Below the pieces are notes generated by a model. The model was not told where the DNA came from and did not search any database. It saw nothing but the letters and a program-made list of their open reading frames with translations. 64,000 nucleotides of DNA from assembly GCF_036906915.1 (NCBI RefSeq), contig NZ_JBAKHX010000024.1, forward strand, positions 1 through 64,000. Reading direction: 5' to 3'. Positions 24,042 through 32,696 of this stretch are shown one piece after another. The position numbers and the translations under genes were made by a program. The stretch is from Phytohabitans sp036906915 (GTDB lineage: Bacteria > Actinomycetota > Actinomycetes > Mycobacteriales > Micromonosporaceae). The first letter of the stretch is position 1. The number at the start of each line of letters is the position of its first letter.

Positions 24042-24123
24042 CCCACGCGCGACGCGCCCGGCGCACCCACGCGCGACGCCACCCACGCGCGACGGCGCCC
24101 GCGCCCGGCGTCACCCACGCGCG
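24042..24123. repeat. Short GC-rich tandem motif CCCACGCGCG, four copies
   Basis: CCCACGCGCG (two of them extended by ACG) occurs at 24042, 24066, 24082 and 24114, spaced 24, 16 and 32 nt, all multiples of eight. A single copy is also next to dispersed element copy 1 (6845). The block fills the intergenic stretch after chsE5. No coding or obvious regulatory function is visible. Confidence 0.5.
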
Positions 24124-24144
24124 GGCGCCGCCCGGCAGCGGCGT

Positions 24145-24329
24145 CCGCGATCAAGGGCGTTCTCATCGATCAAGGGCAAACGCACGCGGATCGGAGATCA
24201 AAGCACGTGCGTTTGCCCTTGATCGGCGGGGAGAGGCGCCCGCGGGGCGGGCGCGGGGAGCGCGGGGCGGGCGCGGGGAGCGCGGGGCGGGGGCGGCGGG
24301 CGAAGCGGGGGCGATGTGAAGTGTGAGGG
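24145..24329 (-). repeat. Dispersed 3' element, copy 2
   Basis: Read on the minus strand from the stop of the oxidoreductase gene: a C-rich tract (24329-24231, G-rich on the plus strand), then a 22-bp inverted repeat (24167-24188 with 24204-24225) with the 15-nt loop CTTTGATCTCCGATC, then the trailing block CCTTGATCGCGG. Arms, loop start and trailing block match copies 1 and 3. It fills the space between the ends of chsE5 and the oxidoreductase gene. Confidence 0.85.
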
Positions 24330-25421
24330 TTATAGGGCGGCTAGGCGTTTTAGGGTGTCGGTGGCCTCGGTCACCAACGTCGACATCACCTGGGCTACCG
24401 GGCGGACCTCGTTCATGCGGCCGACGATCTGGCCTACCGGCATCGGGACGACCGTTGGATCGCCGGCGCGCATCAGGCGGTTGTGCGCGTCGCTCACCAG
24501 CAGGTTCTGCAAGGGCATCGGCAGCGGCGCGGGCGCGTCGGGCTCGCTCCACGCCTCGGTCCAGCGGTTGCGCAGCAGGCGGGCCGGCTTGCCGGAGTAC
24601 ACCCGGCTGCGCACCGTGTCGGCGGACGTCGCGTCGAGCAGTGCCTGCCGCAGCGCCGGCTGAGCCTGGTACTCCTCCGTGCCCAGCCAGCACGATCCCA
24701 TCCACACCCCGGTCGCGCCGAGCGCCAGCGCCGCCGCGATCTGCCGGCCGGAGCCGATGCCGCCGGCGGCGAGGACCGGCACGCCCTCGCCGACGGCGTC
24801 GACCACCTCGGGCACCAGCACCATGCTGGCGATCTCGCCGGTGTGCCCGCCGGCTTCGTACCCCTGCGCCACCACGATGTCGACGCCGCTCGCCACGTGG
24901 CTGCGGGCGTGCGTGGCCCGCCCGGCGAGGGCGGCGACGAGCAGGCCGCGCTCGTGCGCCGACGCGATGACGTCGGGCGGTGGCGGGCCGAGGGCGTTGG
25001 CGATGAGGCGTACCGGGTGGGCCAGCGCCACCTCGACGTGTGACCGGGCGACGGAGTGCAGCCAGCCGAGCACGCCGTCGCCCGTGGACTCGCCGTCGGC
25101 CAGCGGCGGCACGCCGAGCTTCAGCAGCGTGCGCTGGACGAAGTCGCGGTGCCCTTCGGGGATCAGCTTGTCCAGGTCGACCTGCTTGCCCTCGGCCGGC
25201 CCGTGCGTGGGCATGACGACGTCGACGCCGTACGGCCGGCCGTCGGTCTCGGTGTCCAGCCAGGACAGTACGGCGTCGAGCTTGTCGGCGTCGTTGAAGC
25301 GCACGCAGCCGAGCACGCCGAACCCGCCGGCCCGGCTGATCGCGGCCACGACGTGCTCGGACGGGCTGAAGCCGGCGATCGGGTGCTCGATGCCGAGCAG
25401 GTCACACAGGGCGGTGTGCAA
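24330..25421 (-). CDS. Nitronate monooxygenase-like flavoprotein (IpdC-family paralogue)
   Basis: A 363-residue FMN TIM-barrel protein: LLGIEHPIAGFSPSEHVVAA at the start, VAQGYEAGGHTGEIASMVL and VLAAGGIGSGRQIAAALALG. It belongs to the same superfamily as IpdC but replaces the usual PIxQAGM by PIAGFSP. It follows fadD19 by 16 nt on the same strand and so shares its KstR-controlled promoter. A role in introducing or reducing a double bond in a CoA-activated sterol is plausible but unproven. Confidence 0.7.
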   Translation of the reverse strand: MHTALCDLLGIEHPIAGFSPSEHVVAAISRAGGFGVLGCVRFNDADKLDAVLSWLDTETDGRPYGVDVVMPTHGPAEGKQVDLDKLIPEGHRDFVQRTLLKLGVPPLADGESTGDGVLGWLHSVARSHVEVALAHPVRLIANALGPPPPDVIASAHERGLLVAALAGRATHARSHVASGVDIVVAQGYEAGGHTGEIASMVLVPEVVDAVGEGVPVLAAGGIGSGRQIAAALALGATGVWMGSCWLGTEEYQAQPALRQALLDATSADTVRSRVYSGKPARLLRNRWTEAWSEPDAPAPLPMPLQNLLVSDAHNRLMRAGDPTVVPMPVGQIVGRMNEVRPVAQVMSTLVTEATDTLKRLAAL

Positions 25422-25437
25422 GGTGGAGCCTCCCGGG

Positions 25438-27027
25438 TCAGTGTTCCGCGGCGTACTTGTGTGCCCAGCGGTAGTCGGCCTTGCCGGCGGGCGTGCGGCC
25501 GATCTGGTCGACCACCCACACCGACCGCGGCACCTTGTAGCCGGCGACGAGCGTCCGCAGGTGGGCCTCCAGGGCGGTCAGGTCGACGTCACGGCCCTCG
25601 CGCGGCTGCACGATCGCGGCCACCTTCTGGCCGAGCCGCTCGTCGGGTACACCGATGACGAGCGCGTCGAACACGTCCGGGTGCGCCTTGAGGGCCCCCT
25701 CGACCTCCTCGGGGAAGACCTTCTCCCCGCCGGTGTTGACGCACGTGTTGCCGCGGCCGAGCAGTGTGATGGTGCCGTCCTCCTCAAGGCGCGCGAAGTC
25801 GCCGGGCATCGAGTACCGCACGCCGTCGACCTCGGTCAGCAGGCGCGCGGTCTTGTCCGGGTCCTTGTAGTACCCGAGCGGCACGTGTCCGCCGCGCGCG
25901 AGCCGGCCGACGACGCCCGGCGCGGCCTTCTTGCCGTACTCGTCGATGACGATCGTCATCGGGCCGGGGAACACGCGTGGCCCGTCGGAGCCTCCGGCGT
26001 CGGCGTTGACGAACCCGATGCCCGCGAACCCGGTCTCCGACGACCCGATCGAGTCGGTGATGACGACGTTCGGCAGCGCCTCGATGTACTGCCGCTTCAC
26101 CGATGGCGAGAAGAGCGAGGCGCTGCTGGAGATGGCGACCAGCGACGAGGCGTCGTAGCTGCCGGCGAGGTATGCCTCGATGATCGGGCGGGCCATCGCG
26201 TCGCCGATGAGCACGACGACGTTCACCTTGTGGCGCTCGATGACCCGCCAGATCTCGTCGGCGTCGAACTGCGGCACCAGCACGACGGTGTCGCCGGCGA
26301 ACAGTGCGGCGAGCGCGGCCCACTGGGCGTTGCCGTGGATGAGAGGCGCCAGGCACAGCCGGCTCATGCCGCCCATCTCCAGGCCGCGCTTGGACTGCGC
26401 CCACTCGTCCTCCACCGGGATGCCGGAGACGAAGTCGATGCCGCCGCCGAGCACGCGCCAGACGTCCTCGTGGCGCCAGATCACGCCCTTCGGGTACCCG
26501 GTGGTGCCGCCGGTGTAGAGCATGTAGATGTCGTCGCCGGCGCGCTCGCCGAAGTCGCGCGCCGGCGAGCCGGCGGCGAGAGCGTCCTCAAAGGACACCC
26601 CGCTGAAGGCAGAAAGATCGGCGTCGCTCTCGTCGGGGAGCGCGATGGCCGTCGTGACGCCGGGGGTACTGGGCAGCACGGCCGCCACCTTGTCCGCGTA
26701 CCGGCGGTCGTGCACCAGCGCGACGACGTCCGCGTCCGTGAAGAGATACTGCAACTCGTTCTCGACGTACCGGTAGTTGACGTTGATGACGACCGCGCGC
26801 AGCTTGTACACCGCGATCATGGTCTCCACCGCCTCGATCGAGTTGCGCGCGTAGACGCCCACATGCACACCCGGACCGACACCGCGATCACTGAGAAAAT
26901 GGGCCAAGCGGTTGGCGTGGTCCTCCAGCTCGGCGTAGGTCACCGCACGCTCGCCGCAGGCCACCGCGACGCGATCGGGAAACGCGTCGACGGCATGCTC
27001 GAAGAGGTCGGCTATGTTGGCCACCAT
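25438..27027 (-). CDS. fadD19: Steroid-26-oyl-CoA ligase FadD19
   Basis: A 529-residue AMP-forming ligase. It matches mycobacterial FadD19 in its start (NIADLFEHAVDAFPDRVA), ATP loop (LYTGGTTGYPKGVIWRHED), DSIGSSETGF and the end GYKVPRS with RTPAGKADYRWA, which holds the catalytic Lys. FadD19 activates the carboxylated C8 side chain and in Rhodococcus is needed for sterols branched at C24. I chose ATG 27027. A KstR box lies 10 nt further upstream, shared with divergent echA19. Confidence 0.9.
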   Translation of the reverse strand: MVANIADLFEHAVDAFPDRVAVACGERAVTYAELEDHANRLAHFLSDRGVGPGVHVGVYARNSIEAVETMIAVYKLRAVVINVNYRYVENELQYLFTDADVVALVHDRRYADKVAAVLPSTPGVTTAIALPDESDADLSAFSGVSFEDALAAGSPARDFGERAGDDIYMLYTGGTTGYPKGVIWRHEDVWRVLGGGIDFVSGIPVEDEWAQSKRGLEMGGMSRLCLAPLIHGNAQWAALAALFAGDTVVLVPQFDADEIWRVIERHKVNVVVLIGDAMARPIIEAYLAGSYDASSLVAISSSASLFSPSVKRQYIEALPNVVITDSIGSSETGFAGIGFVNADAGGSDGPRVFPGPMTIVIDEYGKKAAPGVVGRLARGGHVPLGYYKDPDKTARLLTEVDGVRYSMPGDFARLEEDGTITLLGRGNTCVNTGGEKVFPEEVEGALKAHPDVFDALVIGVPDERLGQKVAAIVQPREGRDVDLTALEAHLRTLVAGYKVPRSVWVVDQIGRTPAGKADYRWAHKYAAEH

Positions 27028-27037
27028 CACTAGAAAG

Positions 27038-27051
27038 TAGAACGTGTTATC
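27038..27051. promoter_or_regulatory. KstR operator between fadD19 and echA19
   Basis: TAGAACGTGTTATC matches seven of eight conserved KstR positions (last base C instead of A). It lies between divergent starts at 27027 and 27091, the same arrangement as in mycobacteria. Confidence 0.75.
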
Positions 27052-27090
27052 GTCCTGGGCAAGGCCCTCGGCACACTCAAGGAGACCCGC

Positions 27091-27885
27091 GTGGAATCCG
27101 ACCCCCATGCCCTCGTCGAGCGGCGCGGCCACGTCCTGATCGTGACGATGAACCGCCCGCACGCGCGCAACGCGCTCTCCGCCCAGATGATGGCCATCAT
27201 GCGCGAGGCTTGGGACACGGTCGACAGCGATCCGGAGATCCGGGTAGCTGTGCTGACCGGGGCCGGCGGGGCGTTCTGCGCGGGCGCCGACCTCAAGGCG
27301 ATGTCCGGCGAGCATCCGGGCGACGGGTTCAAGCGGGGCAACGGCACCGACCTCACGCGCATCGACTCGCTGCTCAAGGGGCGGCGGCTGAGCAAGCCGC
27401 TGATCGCCGCCGTCGAAGGGCCGGCCATCGCGGGCGGCACCGAGATCCTCCAGGCGACCGACGTGCGGGTGGCCGGCGAGAGCGCCCGGTTCGGGGTGTC
27501 GGAGGCGCGGTGGGGGCTCTTCCCGCTCGGCGGGTCGGCGGTGCGGCTGCCGCGCCAGATTCCGTACACGGTGGCCGCCGACATCCTGCTGACCGGCCGG
27601 CACCTGACGGCCGCCGAGGCGCGCGAGGTCGGGCTGATCGGCCATGTCGTGCCGGACGGGCAGGCACTGGCGAAGGCGCTCGAACTGGCCGGGCTGATCG
27701 CCGCGAACGGCCCCCTGGCCGTCCAGGCGATCCTGCGTACCATGCGGGAGACCGAGGGCATGCCGGAAAACGAGGCGTTCACCGTCGAGACCCGGCTGGG
27801 CGTCGAGGTCTTCATGAGCCAGGACGCCAAGGAGGGCCCGCGCGCGTTCGCCGAAAAGCGCAAGCCGTCCTTCCGCGGGGCCTAG
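27091..27885 (+). CDS. echA19: Side-chain enoyl-CoA hydratase EchA19
   Basis: A 264-residue crotonase with GGAFCAGADLKAM (oxyanion hole) and VEGPAIAGGTEILQATDVRV. It is divergent from fadD19 as Rv3516 is from Rv3515c, which identifies it as EchA19, a hydratase of sterol side-chain enoyl-CoA esters. The GTG-type start reads MESDPHALV at 27091 after CAAGGAGACC. Its 3' end overlaps that of the convergent ligase gene by 4 nt. Confidence 0.85.
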   Translation: MESDPHALVERRGHVLIVTMNRPHARNALSAQMMAIMREAWDTVDSDPEIRVAVLTGAGGAFCAGADLKAMSGEHPGDGFKRGNGTDLTRIDSLLKGRRLSKPLIAAVEGPAIAGGTEILQATDVRVAGESARFGVSEARWGLFPLGGSAVRLPRQIPYTVAADILLTGRHLTAAEAREVGLIGHVVPDGQALAKALELAGLIAANGPLAVQAILRTMRETEGMPENEAFTVETRLGVEVFMSQDAKEGPRAFAEKRKPSFRGA

Positions 27886-29429
27886 ATCGCCTTCTCGCGG
27901 CCCGCCCAGTACGGGTCGCGAAGGTGTCGCTTGTAGAGCTTGCCGTTCGGGTCGCGGGGCAGCTCGTCTACGTAGTCGACGCTGCGCGGCAGCTTGAACC
28001 GCGCCAGCCGCCCGGCGAGAAACTCCAGCAGCTCCGCCGTCAGCTCCGGGCCGGGCGCCACGCCGGGCACCGGCTGCACGACGGCCTTGACCTCCTCGCC
28101 CCACTCGTCGTGCGGGATGCCGAAGACCGCCACGTCGTCCACTTTGGGGTGACAGGCGAGCTCGGACTCGATCTCGGCCGGATAGATGTTCACACCACCG
28201 GAGATGATCATGTCGCTGCGGCGGTCGCACAGGAACAGGTAGCCGTCGGCGTCCAGGTACCCGATGTCGCCGACCGTGAAGAGCTTGCCCATCCGCGAGG
28301 CCCGGGTCTTCTCCGCGTCGCCGTGGTACTCGAACGTGGCGTCGCCCATCTGGAGGTACACCTGGCCGGGCTCCCCCACCGGCAGGTCGTCGCCGCGCTC
28401 GTCGAGAATGCGCACAGTGGACCCCGGCCACGCCTTGCCCACCGAGCCCGGCCGAGCCAGCCACTCCTGCGCCGTGATGAGCGCGCCGCCGCCCTCGGAG
28501 GCCGCGTAGTACTCCACCACGACCGGCCCCCACCACTCCAGCATCCGCCGCTTGACCTCCTGCGGGCACGGCGCGGCGCCATGGATCATCACCCGCAGCG
28601 ACGACATGTCGTACGCCTTGCGCACCGGCTCGGGCAGCGCCAGCAGCCGCCGGAACTGGGTGGGCACCATGTGGCTGTGCGTGACCCGGTGCCGCTCGAT
28701 GAGGCGGAGCATCTCTTCCGGATCCCAGCGGTCCATGACGACGACCGCGTGTCCGAACTGGATCGAGATGCCGGCGAAGTTGAGCACAGCCGTGTGGTAG
28801 AGCGGTGAGCCGCACAGGTGCACGTGGTCGTCGAACGGTCGCAGCCCGAACAGCCCGAAGAACCACACCGCGACAGGCATTACCTCGTCCGGATCGGTTC
28901 CGGTGAGCGGCCTTCGCACGCCCTTCGGCCGGCCGGAGGTACCCGACGTGTAGACCATAGGCCCGCCGGACGTGCGCTCCGCAGGACGACCGTCGCCGCC
29001 CGCGCCGAGGTCCGCAAGCGGGCCGAAGCCCGCCACCTCTCCCACCGCGTAGCGCGCCGCGAGCGGGATGCCGGCCGCGTCCGCGGCCTCCACCGCCGCG
29101 CCCGCGAACCGCTCGTGCGCCACGAACGCCTTCGCCTCGCTGTCGCGCAGGATGTAGGCGAGCTCCGCCGCGACCAGGTGCCAGTTGAGCGGCACCACGT
29201 ACAGCCCGGTCTGAAGGGTGGCGAAGTAGACGGCGAGCAGCTCGACGGAGTTGGGCAGCAGCATGGCGACGCTGTCTCCGGGGCGCAGGCCGGCGGCCTG
29301 GAGCCCGCGGCCGATCCGGTCGGCCTCGGCGGCCAACTCGGCGTAGGTGACGACGCGCCCGTCCGGCCCGACGGCGGCGGTGCGCGACGGCGAGTGCTTG
29401 GCGATGTTCCACAGCCCGATGCCGGTCAC
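27882..29429 (-). CDS. Second acyl-CoA synthetase of the sterol cluster
   Basis: A 515-residue AMP-forming ligase with YTSGTSGRPKGVRRP (ATP loop), AASEGGGALIT, VGDIGYLDADGYLF and DPNGKLYKRHLRDPYW (catalytic Lys). It differs from FadD19 and FadD3 and resembles long-chain/FadD4-type ligases. The GTG at 29429 is preceded within 11 nt by a perfect KstR box, so it is sterol-regulated. The substrate may be a shortened side chain or another steroid acid, for example a bile acid. That is inference. Confidence 0.75.
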   Translation of the reverse strand: MTGIGLWNIAKHSPSRTAAVGPDGRVVTYAELAAEADRIGRGLQAAGLRPGDSVAMLLPNSVELLAVYFATLQTGLYVVPLNWHLVAAELAYILRDSEAKAFVAHERFAGAAVEAADAAGIPLAARYAVGEVAGFGPLADLGAGGDGRPAERTSGGPMVYTSGTSGRPKGVRRPLTGTDPDEVMPVAVWFFGLFGLRPFDDHVHLCGSPLYHTAVLNFAGISIQFGHAVVVMDRWDPEEMLRLIERHRVTHSHMVPTQFRRLLALPEPVRKAYDMSSLRVMIHGAAPCPQEVKRRMLEWWGPVVVEYYAASEGGGALITAQEWLARPGSVGKAWPGSTVRILDERGDDLPVGEPGQVYLQMGDATFEYHGDAEKTRASRMGKLFTVGDIGYLDADGYLFLCDRRSDMIISGGVNIYPAEIESELACHPKVDDVAVFGIPHDEWGEEVKAVVQPVPGVAPGPELTAELLEFLAGRLARFKLPRSVDYVDELPRDPNGKLYKRHLRDPYWAGREKAI

Positions 29430-29439
29430 GCCAGCACTG

Positions 29440-29453
29440 TATAACGCGTTACA
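29440..29453. promoter_or_regulatory. KstR operator before the second acyl-CoA synthetase gene
   Basis: TATAACGCGTTACA matches all conserved KstR positions and ends 10 nt from the ligase start codon on the minus strand. Confidence 0.8.
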
Positions 29454-29495
29454 GGTGCGCGGAAGCGCCGTTGGCAACAGTATTGCCCCCGGATT

Positions 29496-29509
29496 TAGAA
29501 CGTGTTTCA
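29496..29509. promoter_or_regulatory. KstR operator before the DUF35-ltp4-ltp3 operon
   Basis: TAGAACGTGTTTCA matches all conserved KstR positions, 8 nt before the GTG at 29518. With the site at 29440 it forms a two-box divergent control region. Confidence 0.8.
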
Positions 29510-29517
29510 CTAGCTCC

Positions 29518-30468
29518 GTGGAGAGCGTGCTGAGCGCGCCGATGCAGATCGGCTTCGACTACACCCGGTCGCTCGGGCCGGTGCTGAGCCGCTTCATGAC
29601 TGCTCTCGCCGAGCGCCGCATCCTGGGCTGTCGCGGGTCCGACGGCCGGGTGCACGCGCCGCCGCTGGAGTACGACCCGGTGACCTACGCGCCGCTGACC
29701 GAACTGGTCGAGGTCGGCACGGCCGGCACCGTGGTCACCTGGACCTGGCTGGACCGGCCGCTCGACGGGCAGCCGCTCGACCGGCCGTTCGGATGGGCGC
29801 TGATCCGGCTCGACGGCGCCGACACCGCGATGCTGCACGCCGTCGACGCGGGCAGCAGGGACCAGATGCGCACCGGGATGCGGGTCCAGGTGCGCTGGGC
29901 ACCGGAGCCGGTCGGCCACATCCGCGACATCGCCTGCTTCGAGCCAGTCGGAGGTGCGGCCCCTGCCCCGGCGCGGTCCGGCGTCGAATCCGTGACGAGC
30001 ATGACGACGCCGATCCACCTGCGGTACCAGCACACCACCTCGACCGAGGAGAGCCGGTACCTGCGCGGGCTGGCCGAGGGCAAGGTGATCGGTCAGCGCT
30101 GCCCGGCCTGCGGCAAGGTGTACGTGCCGCCGAGGGGCGCCTGCCCGACGTGCGGCGTGCCCACGGTGGACGACGTCGAACTGCCCGACCGCGGCACGGT
30201 CACCACGTTCTGCGTCGTCAACGTGCCGTTCCCGGGCCAGCGCATCGCCCCGCCCTACGTGGTCGCGTACGTGCTGCTCGACGGCGCCGACATCCCGATG
30301 CAGCACCTCATCCTCGGCTGCCGCCCCGACGAGGTACGCATGGGCATGCGGGTGGCGGCGGTGTGGCGGCCGCGCGAGCAGTGGGGCACCACGCCGCAGA
30401 ACATCGACCACTTCCAGCCGAGCGGCGAGCCTGACGCGCCGTTCGACTCGTACGCCCAACACTTGTGA
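29518..30468 (+). CDS. Double OB-fold DUF35 protein (Rv3521-like), partner of Ltp3/Ltp4
   Basis: A 316-residue protein made of two DUF35 units. The second has a complete zinc ribbon, CPACGKVYVPPRGACPTC (Cys195, 198, 209, 212), and an OB-fold. The first (about residues 10-140) keeps the OB-fold but has lost the ribbon cysteines except one. In mycobacteria the DUF35 protein ChsH2 binds the aldolase Ltp2; this protein should likewise support the two thiolase-like proteins encoded next. Gene order equals Rv3521-ltp4-ltp3. The GTG at 29518 is only 8 nt from the KstR box, so the leader is very short. Confidence 0.8.
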   Translation: MESVLSAPMQIGFDYTRSLGPVLSRFMTALAERRILGCRGSDGRVHAPPLEYDPVTYAPLTELVEVGTAGTVVTWTWLDRPLDGQPLDRPFGWALIRLDGADTAMLHAVDAGSRDQMRTGMRVQVRWAPEPVGHIRDIACFEPVGGAAPAPARSGVESVTSMTTPIHLRYQHTTSTEESRYLRGLAEGKVIGQRCPACGKVYVPPRGACPTCGVPTVDDVELPDRGTVTTFCVVNVPFPGQRIAPPYVVAYVLLDGADIPMQHLILGCRPDEVRMGMRVAAVWRPREQWGTTPQNIDHFQPSGEPDAPFDSYAQHL

Positions 30469-30477
30469 GGGGCGCAA

Positions 30478-31529
30478 ATGATTGACGTGGCCGTTGTCGG
30501 GTTCGCGCAGTCGCCGTGCCTGCCGTCCGCCGGTACGACCAGCGGGGTCGAGACGCTCGTGCCGGTGTTTCAGGAGGTGCTCGGCGCGACCGGGCTGTCC
30601 AAGCAGGACATCGACTTCTGGTGCTCGGGCTCCTCCGACTACCTGGCCGGCCGGGCGTTCTCGTTCGTCAACGCGGTCGACGCGATCGGCGCGTACCCGC
30701 CGGTCGCCGAGTCGCATGTGGAGATGGACGCGGCGTGGGCGCTGTACGAGGCGTACGTCAAGCTCCTGACCGGGGAGGCGCGCACCGCGCTGGTGTACGG
30801 CTTTGGCAAGTCGTCGGCCGGCGAGCTGCGCCGGGTACTGGCACTCCAGCTGGACCCATACCTGCACGCGCCACTGTGGCCCGACTCGGTGAGCATCGCC
30901 GCGCTCCAGGCCCGCGCCGGGCTCGACGCCGGCCGGTACACGGAGAGGGACCTGGCGGTGGTCGCGGCCCGCAGCCGCACCGCGGCGCTGGGCAACCCAA
31001 AGGCGCAGGTGTCCGGAAGGGACAGCGCCGACGACCTGCTCGCCGCGCCCTATGTCGCCGATCCGCTACGGGCGCACGACTGCGCGCCGGTCGGCGACGG
31101 CGCCGCCGCGGTCGTGTTGGCCGCGGGTGACGAGGCGCGGCGGCTCTGCGCTCGACCGGCCTGGATCACCGGCTTCGCGCACAATGTGGACTCCCCCGCG
31201 CTCGGCGTGCGCGACCTCACGGCCGTGCCGTCGGCCACCGCGGCCGCCACCGCGGCCGGGCTGCGCGGCGACGACGTGGACGCCGTCGAGCTGCACGCGC
31301 CGTTCAGCCACCAGGAGATCCTGCTGTCGGCCGCGCTGGGGATCGACGACCGGGTACGCGTCAACCAGTCCGGCGGCGTCCTCTGTGGAAACCCGATGTT
31401 CTCCGCCGGGCTGTCCCGGATCGGCCTCGCGGCCCAGTACGTGATGTCGGGGCGGGCGGACCGGGTGGCCGGGCACGCCACCAGCGGCCCGGCGCTGCAG
31501 CAGAACCTCGTGTGCGTGATGGAGGGTGC

Positions 31530-31533
<4 letters not shown>
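30478..31533 (+). CDS. ltp4: Thiolase-like lipid-transfer protein Ltp4
   Basis: A 351-residue thiolase-superfamily protein with DFWCSGSSDYLAG near residue 42, VELHAPFSHQEILL and NQSGGVLCGNPMFSAGLSR. It lacks the standard thiolase nucleophile motif, as in SCP2-type aldolases. In Rhodococcus Ltp3 and Ltp4 are needed to remove C24-branched side chains of plant sterols, probably by retro-aldol cleavage. ATG 30478 follows GAGGGGCG. The stop overlaps the ltp3 GTG. Confidence 0.85.
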
Positions 31534-32684
<1,151 letters not shown>

Positions 32685-32696
32685 AAGGGGTCCACT

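Noticed and set aside
24231..24300. G-rich plus-strand tract considered as a separate tandem repeat or quadruplex feature
   Set aside because: A similar tract follows each of the three hairpins on the same side, so it is better treated as part of the dispersed 3' element.
27028..29412. Very long minus-strand frame fusing antisense of echA19 and of the ligase region to FadD19
   Set aside because: FadD19 homology begins at 27027, directly beside the KstR box; the upstream part has no family similarity.
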